Positions 34,157 to 43,865 of a stretch of DNA of 64,000 bases are shown here, piece by piece. The position numbers and the translations under genes are program-made. The stretch comes from Spongiibacteraceae bacterium UBA5047 (GTDB lineage: Bacteria; Pseudomonadota; Gammaproteobacteria; Pseudomonadales; Spongiibacteraceae): contig DIBR01000034.1 in NCBI GenBank assembly GCA_002415025.1, positions 9,909-73,908 of the forward strand, read 5' to 3'. The notes beneath the pieces were generated by a model. The model was not told the DNA's origin, made no database searches, and saw only the letters and a list, made by a program, of their open reading frames with translations. Position 1 is the first letter of the stretch, and each line of letters opens with the position of its first letter.

Positions 34157-34756
34157 TTGTCCCGTTCAGCGTCCCTGTTCAGCATCGGTTATGCCACCAA
34201 AGCCCTCGGCGACTTTCTGGCGCAGCTAAAACAGCACAACATTGATGTGATCGCCGACGTGCGCTCCGTTCCCTATAGCAAGGTTTTTCATGACTACCAC
34301 CGCGAAAACCTGCAGCGGCATTTACGGGCAGAGAAGGTACGCTACGTTTATCTGGGCGAGGAGCTGGGGCCACGCTCGACCAACGACGAGCACTACTGCG
34401 ACAACCAGGTACAATTTGACCGTTTGCAACAATCAAACGCCTTCCAGGCGGGCATTCAGCGTCTGCTGGATGGGTTGGCCAAAGGCTTCAATATTGCGCT
34501 GTTGTGCGCAGAGAAAGACCCCGCGGTGTGTCATCGCAGCCTGCTCATTGGCCACTACCTGAAAAGCCGGCTGCACATTGATATCACACATATTGATCAC
34601 TGCGGCCAGCCCGAATCAGAAACGTCACTGGAGTACCGGTTGCTGGACGAAACCGGCATTCACCCGGATATGCTGAGCGATGAGAAGGCCTGTCTTGAAC
34701 GGGCCTGGCGGGAGCAATCACGCCGCTGCGCTTACCGCCGACCAGAGGCTGACTAA
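34157..34756 (+). CDS. DUF488 family protein
   Basis: 199 residues: LFSIGYATKALGDFLAQLKQHNIDVIADVRSVPYSK is the hallmark DUF488 start, followed by YVYLGEELG and ALLCAEKDPAVCHRSLLIGHYL, with a conserved CxxxxxxCHR pair. Function unknown; the fold is sometimes linked to nucleic-acid or redox roles. The start is a TTG at 34157 with GAGG seven bases before; there is no better start. Its end overlaps the gph stop by 4 bases, convergent. Confidence 0.8.
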   Translation: MSRSASLFSIGYATKALGDFLAQLKQHNIDVIADVRSVPYSKVFHDYHRENLQRHLRAEKVRYVYLGEELGPRSTNDEHYCDNQVQFDRLQQSNAFQAGIQRLLDGLAKGFNIALLCAEKDPAVCHRSLLIGHYLKSRLHIDITHIDHCGQPESETSLEYRLLDETGIHPDMLSDEKACLERAWREQSRRCAYRRPEAD

Positions 34757-35439
34757 AGCAGCATATCCAGATGCTCGATGACCAAATCAGGGGTCGAATC
34801 GGCAATTGCGCTACCGTAATTATAGCCATAGGGCACGGCAACCACCGGCATCCCGGCAGCACGCGCCGCCAGTACGTCATTGCTCGAATCACCGACCATA
34901 ATGGTATCGCCAACCGCTACTGACAGCTGTTTACACGCCTCCCAAAGAGGCTCGGGCGCGGGCTTGCGTGTCGGCAGGCTGTCACCGCCGAGCACAACCG
35001 GCATGATGCGCCCCAGCGAGAAATGCTCAATGATAATGCGTGCAAAATGTTCAGGTTTATTGGTAACGCAGGCCAGACGAATACCGCGCTTGTGCCAGAC
35101 CTGCAAGGCGTCCATTACCCCCGGATAAAGCACCGTTTTATCGGTGCAGCCCCGCTCATAAACGTCAAAAAAATACGCCAGCAAACTGTCGATCTCGGGC
35201 GCCGGCAGCTCACTTTCGTCACAACGCCGCGCATGAGCCAATGCGCGCTGCAGCAGCTTGCGCGCTCCGTTGCCCACCCAGCCGCGCGCAACGTCAATAC
35301 CGGCTGCGGCATAGCCCGCCTGCAGCAAAGTCGCGTCGAGCGCCGCGGCGAGATCCGGCGCGCTGTCTACCAGCGTACCGTCGAGATCAAACAGCAGTGC
35401 GGCCGGAGGGCGGCCCAGAATCCGGTCTAGCGCGTTCAG
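34753..35439 (-). CDS. gph: Phosphoglycolate phosphatase (HAD family), non-canonical start
   Basis: Dephosphorylates 2-phosphoglycolate. The reading frame contains the HAD nucleophile motif LLFDLDGTLVDSAPDLAA, then VTNKPEHF, TRKPAPEPLWEA and MVGDSSNDVLAARAAG. No ATG, GTG or TTG occurs in frame before this motif: the first is a TTG at 35328, after the catalytic aspartates. The frame is open back into rpe, to about 35475. I place the start at CTG 35439, which overlaps the rpe stop (CTGA); an ATT is another option. 228 residues, normal for Gph. Start confidence is low, identity high. Confidence 0.82.
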   Translation of the reverse strand: MNALDRILGRPPAALLFDLDGTLVDSAPDLAAALDATLLQAGYAAAGIDVARGWVGNGARKLLQRALAHARRCDESELPAPEIDSLLAYFFDVYERGCTDKTVLYPGVMDALQVWHKRGIRLACVTNKPEHFARIIIEHFSLGRIMPVVLGGDSLPTRKPAPEPLWEACKQLSVAVGDTIMVGDSSNDVLAARAAGMPVVAVPYGYNYGSAIADSTPDLVIEHLDMLL

Positions 35440-36104
35440 ACGGAAGCCAATTGCGTACGCATTTCGTCGATAACGGTTTTGTAGTCATCGGCATTAAAAA
35501 TAGCTGACCCTGCTACAAAGGTGTCGGCACCGGCGGCAGCAATTTCCGCGATATTGCCGGCCGAAATGCCACCGTCCACTTCCAGACGAATATCCTGCCC
35601 GCTGGCGTCAATCAGGCTGCGCACTTCACGCACCTTGTCGATAGTGGAAGGAATAAATTTCTGGCCGCCAAAGCCGGGGTTAACCGACATCAGCAGGATC
35701 ATATCGAGCTTGTCCATCACATAGCGCAAGCCGTCGGGGCTAACGGCCGGGTTGAGCACCAGCCCGGCCTTGCAGCCGGCATCGCGAATCATCTGCAACG
35801 AGCGGTCAACATGGGTAGACGCGTCAGGGTGAAAGGTGATGTAAGAGGCGCCGGCATCGGCAAACATGCCAATGAGGGCATCCACCGGCTGCACCATCAG
35901 GTGAACGTCAATCGGCGCGGTAACGCCGTGATCCCGCAAAGCCTTGCAGACCATGGGACCAATGGTCAGGTTTGGAACGTAGTGATTGTCCATTACATCG
36001 AAGTGAACCACATCGGCACCTGCCGCCAGTGCGGCATCAACTTCAGCGCCCAGGCAGGCGAAATTGGCGGATAAAATCGAAGGGGCAATCCAGTAGTCTG
36101 ACAT
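35436..36104 (-). CDS. rpe: Ribulose-phosphate 3-epimerase
   Basis: TIM-barrel metalloenzyme interconverting ribulose- and xylulose-5-phosphate. 222 residues: IAPSILSANFACLGAEVDAAL, VHFDVMDNHYVPNLTIGP, HLMVQPVD, MSVNPGFGGQKFIPS, EVDGGI and AGSAIFNADDY. All metal ligands (His/Asp in HFDVMD, HLMV, EVDGG) are present. Upstream of gph, the standard pair. Confidence 0.96.
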   Translation of the reverse strand: MSDYWIAPSILSANFACLGAEVDAALAAGADVVHFDVMDNHYVPNLTIGPMVCKALRDHGVTAPIDVHLMVQPVDALIGMFADAGASYITFHPDASTHVDRSLQMIRDAGCKAGLVLNPAVSPDGLRYVMDKLDMILLMSVNPGFGGQKFIPSTIDKVREVRSLIDASGQDIRLEVDGGISAGNIAEIAAAGADTFVAGSAIFNADDYKTVIDEMRTQLASV

Positions 36105-36189
36105 TGGTATTCTCTGCGCTTTAGTGAATGTGAGGGAGCAATGGCGAAAGCGCGTAGTTTACCGGTTTAGTGACAGCCTTATAAGCCTG

Positions 36190-36864
36190 TCAGGCGACAG
36201 CCATCGCTGATACGCGCGTGTCCAGCTCCATTAGCCGGTCGGGTGTGCCCACATCCACCCACTCTCCGCTGTAGTGTTCGGCGCTCACGGCTGCGCGTGC
36301 AATGCCGCGTTCCAGGAAAGGCCGCAGGGGTTGGCAGCCACCCTCGCTGCCGGCAAACAGCTCGGGATTGATGACGGCGATACCCGCATAGGTCAGCGCA
36401 TTGCCCGGTGGCTCGGTAAATAGCTGGCCATCGCGCAGAAAGAAGTCGCCCCCGTTGTTGTGCTCGGGGTTGTCCACCATAACCAGATGAGCGCTTTGTA
36501 TCGTCCGCCCGATCAGCTTTTCGAAGGGGTAATCGCACCAGATATCGCCATTGACGAGCAGAAAGGGTGACTCGCCCAGCAAGGGCAGGGCGTGCATCAT
36601 ACCCCCGGCGGTATCGAGCAATTCGCTTTCCGGGGAATAGCGGACGTTGAGCCCATAGGCTTCGCCGCTGCCGATATGAGCCTCGATTTGCTCACCCAAC
36701 CAGTAATGGTTGATCACCACGTCGCGCACGCCTGCTTTTGCCAGGCGCTCAAGATGATAATCAATCAGGGCCTTGTCATTGATTTTCAACAGCGGTTTGG
36801 GGCGAACGGTGGTCAACGGCCGCATGCGCTTGCCCAGCCCCGCCGCCAATATCATCGCCTTCAT
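36190..36864 (-). CDS. murU: N-acetylmuramate alpha-1-phosphate uridylyltransferase
   Basis: Nucleotidyltransferase making UDP-MurNAc in the fosfomycin-insensitive peptidoglycan recycling pathway. 224 residues: MILAAGLGKRMRPLTTVRPK nucleotide loop, INDKALIDYHLERL, LLVNGDIWCDY with the metal aspartate, and a C-terminal WVDVGTPDRL. It overlaps amgK by 4 bases, the defining gene pair of this pathway. Confidence 0.9.
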   Translation of the reverse strand: MKAMILAAGLGKRMRPLTTVRPKPLLKINDKALIDYHLERLAKAGVRDVVINHYWLGEQIEAHIGSGEAYGLNVRYSPESELLDTAGGMMHALPLLGESPFLLVNGDIWCDYPFEKLIGRTIQSAHLVMVDNPEHNNGGDFFLRDGQLFTEPPGNALTYAGIAVINPELFAGSEGGCQPLRPFLERGIARAAVSAEHYSGEWVDVGTPDRLMELDTRVSAMAVA

Positions 36865-37817
36865 AGCCGGTGCTCCAATAGTGTTCGATAGCTCTGCAGT
36901 TCGCTGTAGCGCATTAGCACATCACGCACATAGTCGGCAAAGCGCGGGATCAGTTCAAGATACCCGCTTTTGCCATCGCGATGCGACAAGCGTGCAAAAA
37001 TACCGATGATTTTAAGGTTGCGCTGCAGGCCCATCCAATCACACCAGCGCAGCCACTCCTCCGGCTCAACCTCCGGCGCCACCCGCCGGCGGAAGGTGTT
37101 CATCCAGCTTTCGAGTTGCGCGCGCGGCCAGGTGATATAGCGATCCAGCAAAATTGACATCAGATCATAAGTAATGGGGCCGCAGACCGCGTCCTGAAAA
37201 TCAATTACCCCGGGAGCCGCTGCGCCCAAAACCATCAAGTTGCAGGAATGGAAATCGCGGTGCACAAAAACCTGCGGCTGCGCGGCGGCATTGCGGCACA
37301 GGAGTGCGCACAAATCATCCCACTGTGATTGTTCTTCTTCGGTGAAGGGTTGCATGCGTTGGCGACCAAGGTACCAGTCGGGGAAAAGGTCCAGCTCGAC
37401 TTGCAGCCGCTCCCGGTCATAGGCGGGCAAGCCCTCACAGGAAACGCGCCCGGCCTGAGACTCCAGAACGTCGAATATCTGTGTCATCAAAACATCGCCG
37501 TCGCCCTGCTCAAACGCTTTCTTGTAGAGGTCGTCGCCGAGGTCCTCCAGCAGCAGCCACCCCTTTTGCAGATCACTGGCGAGAATCTCGGGGGCATGTA
37601 CATTGGCTCCTCGCAGTCTGCGGGCTACGTCAATAAAGGGCTGGCTGTCTTCCTTGTCCGGCGGGGCGTCCATCACAATATAGCTACGACCATCCGCCAA
37701 ACGGGTTCGGTAATAGCGACGAAAGCTGGCGTCGCCAGCTACATTTTCCAATGGTGACAGTTGCTCTTCTGCGACCGCCAGTTGCGCCGCGCACCATTGC
37801 CGAAGCCTATCACTCAT
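36861..37817 (-). CDS. amgK: N-acetylmuramate/N-acetylglucosamine anomeric kinase
   Basis: Aminoglycoside-phosphotransferase-fold kinase that phosphorylates recycled MurNAc and GlcNAc at C1. 318 residues; ATP-site YRTRLADGRSYIVMDAPP, catalytic HRDFHSCN and metal-binding GVIDFQDAVCGPITYDL are visible. Paired with murU and divergent from lptD, as in Pseudomonas. Its ATG shares bases with the nearest upstream ATG of the lptD frame. Confidence 0.9.
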   Translation of the reverse strand: MSDRLRQWCAAQLAVAEEQLSPLENVAGDASFRRYYRTRLADGRSYIVMDAPPDKEDSQPFIDVARRLRGANVHAPEILASDLQKGWLLLEDLGDDLYKKAFEQGDGDVLMTQIFDVLESQAGRVSCEGLPAYDRERLQVELDLFPDWYLGRQRMQPFTEEEQSQWDDLCALLCRNAAAQPQVFVHRDFHSCNLMVLGAAAPGVIDFQDAVCGPITYDLMSILLDRYITWPRAQLESWMNTFRRRVAPEVEPEEWLRWCDWMGLQRNLKIIGIFARLSHRDGKSGYLELIPRFADYVRDVLMRYSELQSYRTLLEHRL

Positions 37818-37908
37818 GCCCTTTTGCCTTTATTTCTTCAGCAGGCGGGCATCCTATCAAAGAATCCATTATCATCCACCCTGCATTAATCAGCCCGACA
37901 GCATTCCA

Positions 37909-40365
37909 TTGATTCCCAAATCATTACAACAAGCATACCGCCAGCTGCTCTCCGTGCTGATATTCGCCGGCAGCCTCACGAGCGCGCCCGCATGGGCAGA
38001 CACTGCCAGTTGCCGCGCCCCCGATAGCAGCAACAAGGCCTGGTACTGGTACAACGTGAGCGAGCTGCCCGCAAAATCCGGCTGCTCGCTGGCGCCCGGC
38101 TGCGACGGTCTCTACCTGCCACCCTTGCGCGACTGGGACGGCGCCGAGCTCCCCCCGGAGGATGCACCCCTGCATGCCAGCGCCGACCGTTCGAGGCTGG
38201 AGGGCAACCTGGTGACTCTGGACGGTGATGTCGTGGTCAACAAAGGGAAACTGGGGCTCAATGCCGGCAGCGCGCAATATGACCGCAACCGCCAGCATTT
38301 CTCGCTGGACGGTGGCGTTATCGTCGCCCTGCCGGATATGATGATTCACGGTGACCGCGCGGAACTCAGCGGGCGCGACAGCACCGGCCGCATTGAAAAC
38401 GCGCAGTTTATGGCCTTCAACAGCGGCTTGCGCGCCAGCGCCAGTTTGATCGAACGCAAAACCGAAAACACCATGCATCTGGCCGACACCATCTACACCC
38501 AGTGTCCGCCGGATTCTGAAGCCTGGTCCCTGAAGGCGGACAATATCCACCTCGATTTTGCCACCGGCCGCGGCGTAGCCCGCGACACCAGCTTGCGGGT
38601 CAAGGGTGTGCCCGTGTTCTACACACCCTGGCTGGATTTTCCGATCGACGACCGGCGCAGCACAGGCCTGCTTTGGCCGGGTATAGCCTCCAGTGACGGC
38701 GGCATGGATATTTCAGTGCCCTACTACCTTAACCTGGCACCGGATTACGACCTTACGCTCACTCCCCGCTTTCTGGAAAAACGCGGCGAAATGCTGGAAT
38801 CCGAAGCCCGTTACCTGAATCGCTGGAGTGAATGGACACTGTCGAGCGCCTATCTCAACGACGACAAACAAACCGGCGACGACCGCTGGTTACAAGCACT
38901 GAGCGAACAGGGCAGCATCAACGAACACTGGTCTACCGTAATCGACTACGCCAGAGTCAGTGACGACGACTATTTTACTGACCTCAGCCTGGCCTCTCTC
39001 GCAGTCTCGCGCAGCACCCACCTCAACCAGCGCGCACTGGTGAGCTATCAGAACAATAGCTGGCAATCGACCCTCAACGTGCATCAATACCAGACGCTGG
39101 CCAATCTCAGCGAGCCGTATCGCAAACTGCCGCAGTGGACGCTCGCCTACCAGCCTGAAAATCGCAATTTGCGCCTGCAACCCCTATTTCTGACCGATAT
39201 CACCAACTACGACCACAAACAGAGCACAGCCGAGGGCGGCGTTTTTATCACCGGCGTGCGCCGCTACGCCGAAGCCGGCCTCAAACTGCCTTATATCGGG
39301 CGCGGGGGTCACCTTATTGCCACCGTTAAATCGCGTCACATCAATTATCAACTCGATGAGGGGGTCGTTGACGAATCACCGGAAGCGACGGCAGCCATGG
39401 CCAGCCTGGACACAGCTCTGGTATTTGAACGCAGCGGTCAGGATTGGCTGCAAACGCTGGAACCACGGCTCTATTATCTCTACAGCGATTACGTAACCGG
39501 GCAGGAGTCCCAGCCGGTGTTTGATACTACTCTGCTGCCCTTTTCCTACCAGCAACTCTTTCGGGAATCGCGTTTTGTCGGCTACGACCGTATTGACGAC
39601 TCCAAACAGGTGTCCCTAGGCTTAAGCAGTCGTTTTATCAATAAGGACAGCGGTCGCGAAGTACTACGACTGGCTATCGGGCAGGCCTTTTACCTCGAGG
39701 ATCGCCGTGTCGACCTGCCTAACAATGTCGTCGCCGGCTCGCTGTTCACTGATCCCGGCCTGCTGGACAGCAGCGTGACCATCCCCGGCACCTTCACCAT
39801 ATTGCAACCCGGCAGCAACGCGGCGGCGGACGCAGCAGCGCGACGCACTGCACATTCGTCCGACATCGCCACCGAGATGCGCTGGCAAACCACCGACAAA
39901 CTCTGGCTGCAGGCCGACATGGTGCTTGATCGCGACGATGGCCGCGTAAATCAGGCTCATCTGGGCTGGCACTATCGAAGCGGGCCCCAGACCCTGTACA
40001 ATTTCGGCTATAGTCAGCGCCGTCTCACCGTCATCAATGCCGACGACCGCCCGGAACTCAAGCAGCTCGACGCATCCCTCAGTCTGCCGCTGGGTCGCCA
40101 ATGGCAGTTGTTCAGCCGCTGGCATTACGACCTGGAAGACAAGCGTTCGCTGGAGAGCCTGTTCGGGGTCGCCTACGAGAGCTGCTGCTGGACAATACGG
40201 GCCGTGCACCAACGTGCGCTGGAACCCGATGGCAATTCACTGTCTAACGATCTTGGCTACGACGAGGCGATATTGCTGGAATTCCAGCTTAAGGGTCTCG
40301 GCGGCCTGGGTGACAAGCTCGGCAACGTACTGGAAGAGAATATTTTTGGTTATCAAGATGATTAA
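37909..40365 (+). CDS. lptD: LPS-assembly protein LptD
   Basis: Outer-membrane barrel that, with LptE, inserts lipopolysaccharide. N-terminal jellyroll (DRSRLEGNLVTLDGDVVVNKGKLG) followed by a large barrel with many aromatic strands. Conserved cysteines: one near the mature N-terminus (ASCRAPD) and the CC pair in YESCCWTIRAVHQR, needed for the interdomain disulfides; extra cysteines occur at CSLAPGC. I prefer the TTG at 37909, which gives a clean signal peptide (LLSVLIFAGSLTSAPAWA); an ATG at 37816 overlaps the amgK start. About 818 residues. Confidence 0.92.
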   Translation: MIPKSLQQAYRQLLSVLIFAGSLTSAPAWADTASCRAPDSSNKAWYWYNVSELPAKSGCSLAPGCDGLYLPPLRDWDGAELPPEDAPLHASADRSRLEGNLVTLDGDVVVNKGKLGLNAGSAQYDRNRQHFSLDGGVIVALPDMMIHGDRAELSGRDSTGRIENAQFMAFNSGLRASASLIERKTENTMHLADTIYTQCPPDSEAWSLKADNIHLDFATGRGVARDTSLRVKGVPVFYTPWLDFPIDDRRSTGLLWPGIASSDGGMDISVPYYLNLAPDYDLTLTPRFLEKRGEMLESEARYLNRWSEWTLSSAYLNDDKQTGDDRWLQALSEQGSINEHWSTVIDYARVSDDDYFTDLSLASLAVSRSTHLNQRALVSYQNNSWQSTLNVHQYQTLANLSEPYRKLPQWTLAYQPENRNLRLQPLFLTDITNYDHKQSTAEGGVFITGVRRYAEAGLKLPYIGRGGHLIATVKSRHINYQLDEGVVDESPEATAAMASLDTALVFERSGQDWLQTLEPRLYYLYSDYVTGQESQPVFDTTLLPFSYQQLFRESRFVGYDRIDDSKQVSLGLSSRFINKDSGREVLRLAIGQAFYLEDRRVDLPNNVVAGSLFTDPGLLDSSVTIPGTFTILQPGSNAAADAAARRTAHSSDIATEMRWQTTDKLWLQADMVLDRDDGRVNQAHLGWHYRSGPQTLYNFGYSQRRLTVINADDRPELKQLDASLSLPLGRQWQLFSRWHYDLEDKRSLESLFGVAYESCCWTIRAVHQRALEPDGNSLSNDLGYDEAILLEFQLKGLGGLGDKLGNVLEENIFGYQDD

Positions 40366-41632
40366 ACACAGATTCAAGGGTATTACCGGCCTGACTGCCT
40401 TACTGGCATTCGCCCTCAGCGCCATGACAGTGCAAGCCGACGTCGAAGTACTGGACGAAATAGTGGCCATTGTCGATGACAACATCATCCTGCGCAGCGA
40501 GCTCGATGACCGCCTGAAACAGGTTCGCGCCAATGTCGCCCAGTCCGGTCAGGATATTCCCGAAGAACGTATTCGCCGGGAAGTGATGGACATCATGATT
40601 CTCGAGAACCTTCAGCTACAAATGGCTGATCGGGTTGGCCTGCGTATCAGCGACGAGCAGCTCAGCGCGGCCATGGCGCGCATTGCCGGCCAGAACAACC
40701 TGTCTCTGGAACAGTTCCGCAAGGCACTGAACGAGTCGGGCACCTCCTACAACGCAGCGCGCGAGCAAATTCGCCGTGAAATGTTGTTGCAGCAGGTTCA
40801 GCGCGGCAACGTTAACCAGCGCATTCAGATCACCGATCAGGAAATCGCGAACTATCTCGAGTCGGACGAAGGCCGCAAACGCACCGCACCGGAATACCAC
40901 TTTGCTCACATTCTGGTGGCTACGGCCAGCGATGCGACGCCCAGTGCGGTGGAGCGCGCCCGCGCACAGGCCGACAAAATCTACCAAACCTTGCAAAAGG
41001 GCGGCGATGTTGAACCGCTGCTCAAGGCAGACAATGTAAGGCCCAGTGATCTGGGCTGGCGCAAGCAACCTGACCTGCCGAGCCTGTTCGCAGATCAGGC
41101 GAGCATGGTGCAGGATGGCGAGGTGCTGGCGCCGCTGAAAAGTGCCAGTGGTTTCCATGTCATCAAGTTGATTGAAAGTCGCGGACACAACGAAGTCATT
41201 GCGCAAACCCGCGCCCGCCATATTCTGCTAAAGCCCTCGGCTATTCGCAGCGAGCAGGACACAGAAAAGCTCGCGGCCACATTGCGCAAACGCGCGCAAA
41301 ACGGTGAGTCGTTTTACGATCTGGCCAAAACCTATTCCGAGGACATCGGCTCTGCCCAGGAAGGCGGTGATCTGGGCTGGACCAACCCCGGCCAACTGGT
41401 ACCCGAATTCCAAGAAGCTATGGAAGACACCGGCATTGGCAAGGTCAGCCCGCCCTTCAAGAGCCGCTACGGCTGGCATATTGTTAAAGTGGAAGACCGC
41501 CGCCAGCAGGACGTGACCATGGATCTGCGCCGCAATATGGCTCGCAATATCCTTCACGAACGCAAGTTTGATGAAGAACTGGATATCTGGCTGCGCAAGA
41601 TTCGCGACGAAGCCTATGTTGATATCAAGTAA
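40358..41632 (+). CDS. surA: Periplasmic chaperone/peptidyl-prolyl isomerase SurA
   Basis: Outer-membrane protein chaperone of 424 residues. The ATG at 40358 overlaps lptD by 8 bases. Signal peptide ends TVQA; the mature N-domain starts DVEVLDEIVAIVDDNIILRSELDDRL. Two parvulin domains follow: YHFAHILVATASD and RARHILLKPS...GGDLGWTNPGQLVPEFQ. LptD is a known SurA client, consistent with their coupling. Confidence 0.95.
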   Translation: MIKHRFKGITGLTALLAFALSAMTVQADVEVLDEIVAIVDDNIILRSELDDRLKQVRANVAQSGQDIPEERIRREVMDIMILENLQLQMADRVGLRISDEQLSAAMARIAGQNNLSLEQFRKALNESGTSYNAAREQIRREMLLQQVQRGNVNQRIQITDQEIANYLESDEGRKRTAPEYHFAHILVATASDATPSAVERARAQADKIYQTLQKGGDVEPLLKADNVRPSDLGWRKQPDLPSLFADQASMVQDGEVLAPLKSASGFHVIKLIESRGHNEVIAQTRARHILLKPSAIRSEQDTEKLAATLRKRAQNGESFYDLAKTYSEDIGSAQEGGDLGWTNPGQLVPEFQEAMEDTGIGKVSPPFKSRYGWHIVKVEDRRQQDVTMDLRRNMARNILHERKFDEELDIWLRKIRDEAYVDIK

Positions 41633-41662
41633 ACCACGCAGCCGCGGTATACCAGCTCCTCA

Positions 41663-42667
41663 ATGATACCGCGCATCGCCATCACTCCCGGCGAACCTGC
41701 CGGTATCGGCCCCGATATACTGCTGGCGCTGGCCCAGCGCGACTGGCCCGCAGAGCTGGTCGCTGTCGCCGACCCGGAGCTGCTCGCGCAGCGCGCGAAA
41801 GTTCTGGGGCTCGACATCGACCTGCAAGCCTGTGATACCTCGCTCGCGCCCGCCCCGCACCGCGCCGGCAAACTGATGGTTATTGCCACCAATCTGCACA
41901 GCCCGGTCATTGCAGGCGAGCTCAACCCGGATAACGCCCCCTATGTGCTCGACACGCTGACACGCGCCACTGACGCCTGCCTCAGCGGTCACTGTCACGC
42001 CATGGTCACCGCACCGGTGCAAAAATCGATTATCAACGACGCCGGTATTGCCTTTAGCGGTCACACCGAATTTCTGGCCGAGCGCTGCGGTGTCGAAAAA
42101 GTCGTCATGATGCTTGCGACCGGCACCCTCCGGGTGGCCCTTGCGACAACGCATTTGCCGCTGCGCTCAGTGGCAGATGCCATCACCGATAGCTCACTGG
42201 AGCAAGTGATCAGCATTTTGCACCGCGCGCTGGTGTCACAATTTGGCCTGCCGGCACCGCGCATACTCGTGCTAGGCCTCAACCCGCACGCCGGCGAGGG
42301 CGGCCATCTGGGCAGCGAGGAACTCGACACCATTATTCCCTGCCTGAACAGGCTGCGCGCCGGTGGTCTGCAGCTTGAGGGGCCGCTACCAGCCGATACT
42401 GCCTTCACCCCCAAACATCTCGATCAGGCCGACGCCGTGCTGGCGATGTACCACGATCAAGGGCTGCCGGTACTGAAATATCAAGGCTTTGGCCGGGCGG
42501 TGAATATCACCCTGGGGCTGCCCATCATCCGCACCTCGGTTGATCACGGCACCGCCCTCGATCTGGCCGGCAGCGGCAAAGCGGATATCGGCAGCCTCGA
42601 AGAAGCCCTGCAGCTAGCGATTACTCTCTCCGCCAACACGAACGCCAACCGCCGCGAGGGCGCATGA
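41663..42667 (+). CDS. pdxA: 4-hydroxythreonine-4-phosphate dehydrogenase
   Basis: Pyridoxal phosphate synthesis. 334 residues: IAITPGEPAGIGPDI, MVTAPVQKSIINDAGI, FSGHTEFLAERCGV (metal histidine), LNPHAGEGGHLGSEE, and MYHDQGLPVLKYQGFGRAVN. Complete, and overlapping rsmA by 4 bases (ATGA). Confidence 0.96.
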   Translation: MIPRIAITPGEPAGIGPDILLALAQRDWPAELVAVADPELLAQRAKVLGLDIDLQACDTSLAPAPHRAGKLMVIATNLHSPVIAGELNPDNAPYVLDTLTRATDACLSGHCHAMVTAPVQKSIINDAGIAFSGHTEFLAERCGVEKVVMMLATGTLRVALATTHLPLRSVADAITDSSLEQVISILHRALVSQFGLPAPRILVLGLNPHAGEGGHLGSEELDTIIPCLNRLRAGGLQLEGPLPADTAFTPKHLDQADAVLAMYHDQGLPVLKYQGFGRAVNITLGLPIIRTSVDHGTALDLAGSGKADIGSLEEALQLAITLSANTNANRREGA

Positions 42668-43464
42668 GTCAATATCCCGAACACCGCGCCCGCAAGCGCT
42701 TTGGTCAGAATTTTTTGCGCGACAGCGGCATTATCGACCGCATTCATCGCTCGGTGCGCCCGCAGGCAGATGACGCCGTGGTCGAAATCGGCCCCGGGCA
42801 GGGCGCGCTCACCGAGCAGTTGGCCAGCAGTGGCGCAGCACTAACGCTGGTAGAGCTGGACCGGGATCTGGTTGCCCTCCTTGAGTTACAGCTCGAAAAA
42901 TATCCGCACGTCGACATTATTCAGGCCGACGCCCTGAAAACCGACTTTGGCGCGCTGCATCCGGGCAAACCGCTGCGCATTATCGGCAACCTGCCCTACA
43001 ACATCTCGACACCGCTTGTTTTTCATCTGCTGAGCTTTCACGGCCGTATCAGAGATATGCATTTCATGCTGCAAAAAGAGGTCGTCGACCGGCTCGCTGC
43101 TACGCCCAACACCAAGGCCTACGGGCGTCTCAGCCTGATGACCCAGTACTACTGCGAGGTGGAGCCGCTGTTTGATGTGCCACCCGAGGCTTTCAGTCCG
43201 CGCCCCAAAGTACAGTCCGCCGTGGTAAGATTAACGCCGCATGCCGCGTTGCCTCATCCCGCCAACGATGTGGCCCATTTGCAGGCTGTTTTGCGCTCTG
43301 CCTTTAACCAGCGTCGCAAAACCCTGCGCAATGCGCTCAAACAGGTTGCCGATGCCGGGCAACTCGAAGCGGTCGGCATTAATCCGGGCGCAAGGCCGGA
43401 AACGCTGTCACTGGGCGATTACGTGCGTATCGCCAATGCCACGGTCAGTGATACCCAGTCGTAA
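42664..43464 (+). CDS. rsmA: 16S rRNA dimethyladenosine transferase (KsgA)
   Basis: Dimethylates A1518/A1519 late in 30S assembly. 266 residues: ARKRFGQNFLRD, SAM motif EIGPGQGALTEQL, and the catalytic NLPYNIST. C-terminal FNQRRKTLRNALK is the RNA-binding end. In the surA-pdxA-rsmA-apaG-apaH order. Confidence 0.96.
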   Translation: MSQYPEHRARKRFGQNFLRDSGIIDRIHRSVRPQADDAVVEIGPGQGALTEQLASSGAALTLVELDRDLVALLELQLEKYPHVDIIQADALKTDFGALHPGKPLRIIGNLPYNISTPLVFHLLSFHGRIRDMHFMLQKEVVDRLAATPNTKAYGRLSLMTQYYCEVEPLFDVPPEAFSPRPKVQSAVVRLTPHAALPHPANDVAHLQAVLRSAFNQRRKTLRNALKQVADAGQLEAVGINPGARPETLSLGDYVRIANATVSDTQS

Positions 43465-43475
43465 ACAGAGGTTGT

Positions 43476-43859
43476 ATGGAAAGCAGAGAAAGCGAACAGG
43501 TTGATATTCAGGTTGCCACCCAGTACCTGGCGGAAGAATCCCTTCCCCAGGAAAACCGCTTTGCCTTCGCCTACACCATTACCATCACCAATGGCGGCAA
43601 TGAAGCGGTACGCCTGCTCAACCGGCACTGGATTATCACCAACGGTCGCAACCGCATTTCCGAGGTTCGCGGCGAGGGCGTGGTTGGCAAACAACCCCTG
43701 ATCGAACCCGGCAAAAGCTTCAGCTATACCTCCGGCACCATCATGGAAACAGCCGTAGGCACCATGGAAGGCAGCTACGAAATGATCAGCGCATCCGGTC
43801 GCCCCTTTATCGCGCCGGTTACCGCCTTCCCGCTGGTAGAACCTTCCGCACTGCATTAA
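43476..43859 (+). CDS. apaG: ApaG protein
   Basis: Small fibronectin-III-like protein of unknown exact function (127 residues), linked with Ap4A/stress. The family core QENRFAFAYTITITNGG, VRLLNRHWIITNG, GVVGKQPLIEPG and YTSGTIMETAVGTMEGSY are all present. Between rsmA and apaH, as in E. coli. Confidence 0.95.
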   Translation: MESRESEQVDIQVATQYLAEESLPQENRFAFAYTITITNGGNEAVRLLNRHWIITNGRNRISEVRGEGVVGKQPLIEPGKSFSYTSGTIMETAVGTMEGSYEMISASGRPFIAPVTAFPLVEPSALH

Positions 43860-43865
43860 GGGCTT

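Noticed and set aside
37816..37908. N-terminal extension of LptD from the ATG at 37816
   Set aside because: It places about 31 unusual residues before the signal peptide and overlaps the divergent amgK start; the TTG at 37909 gives a normal signal sequence.
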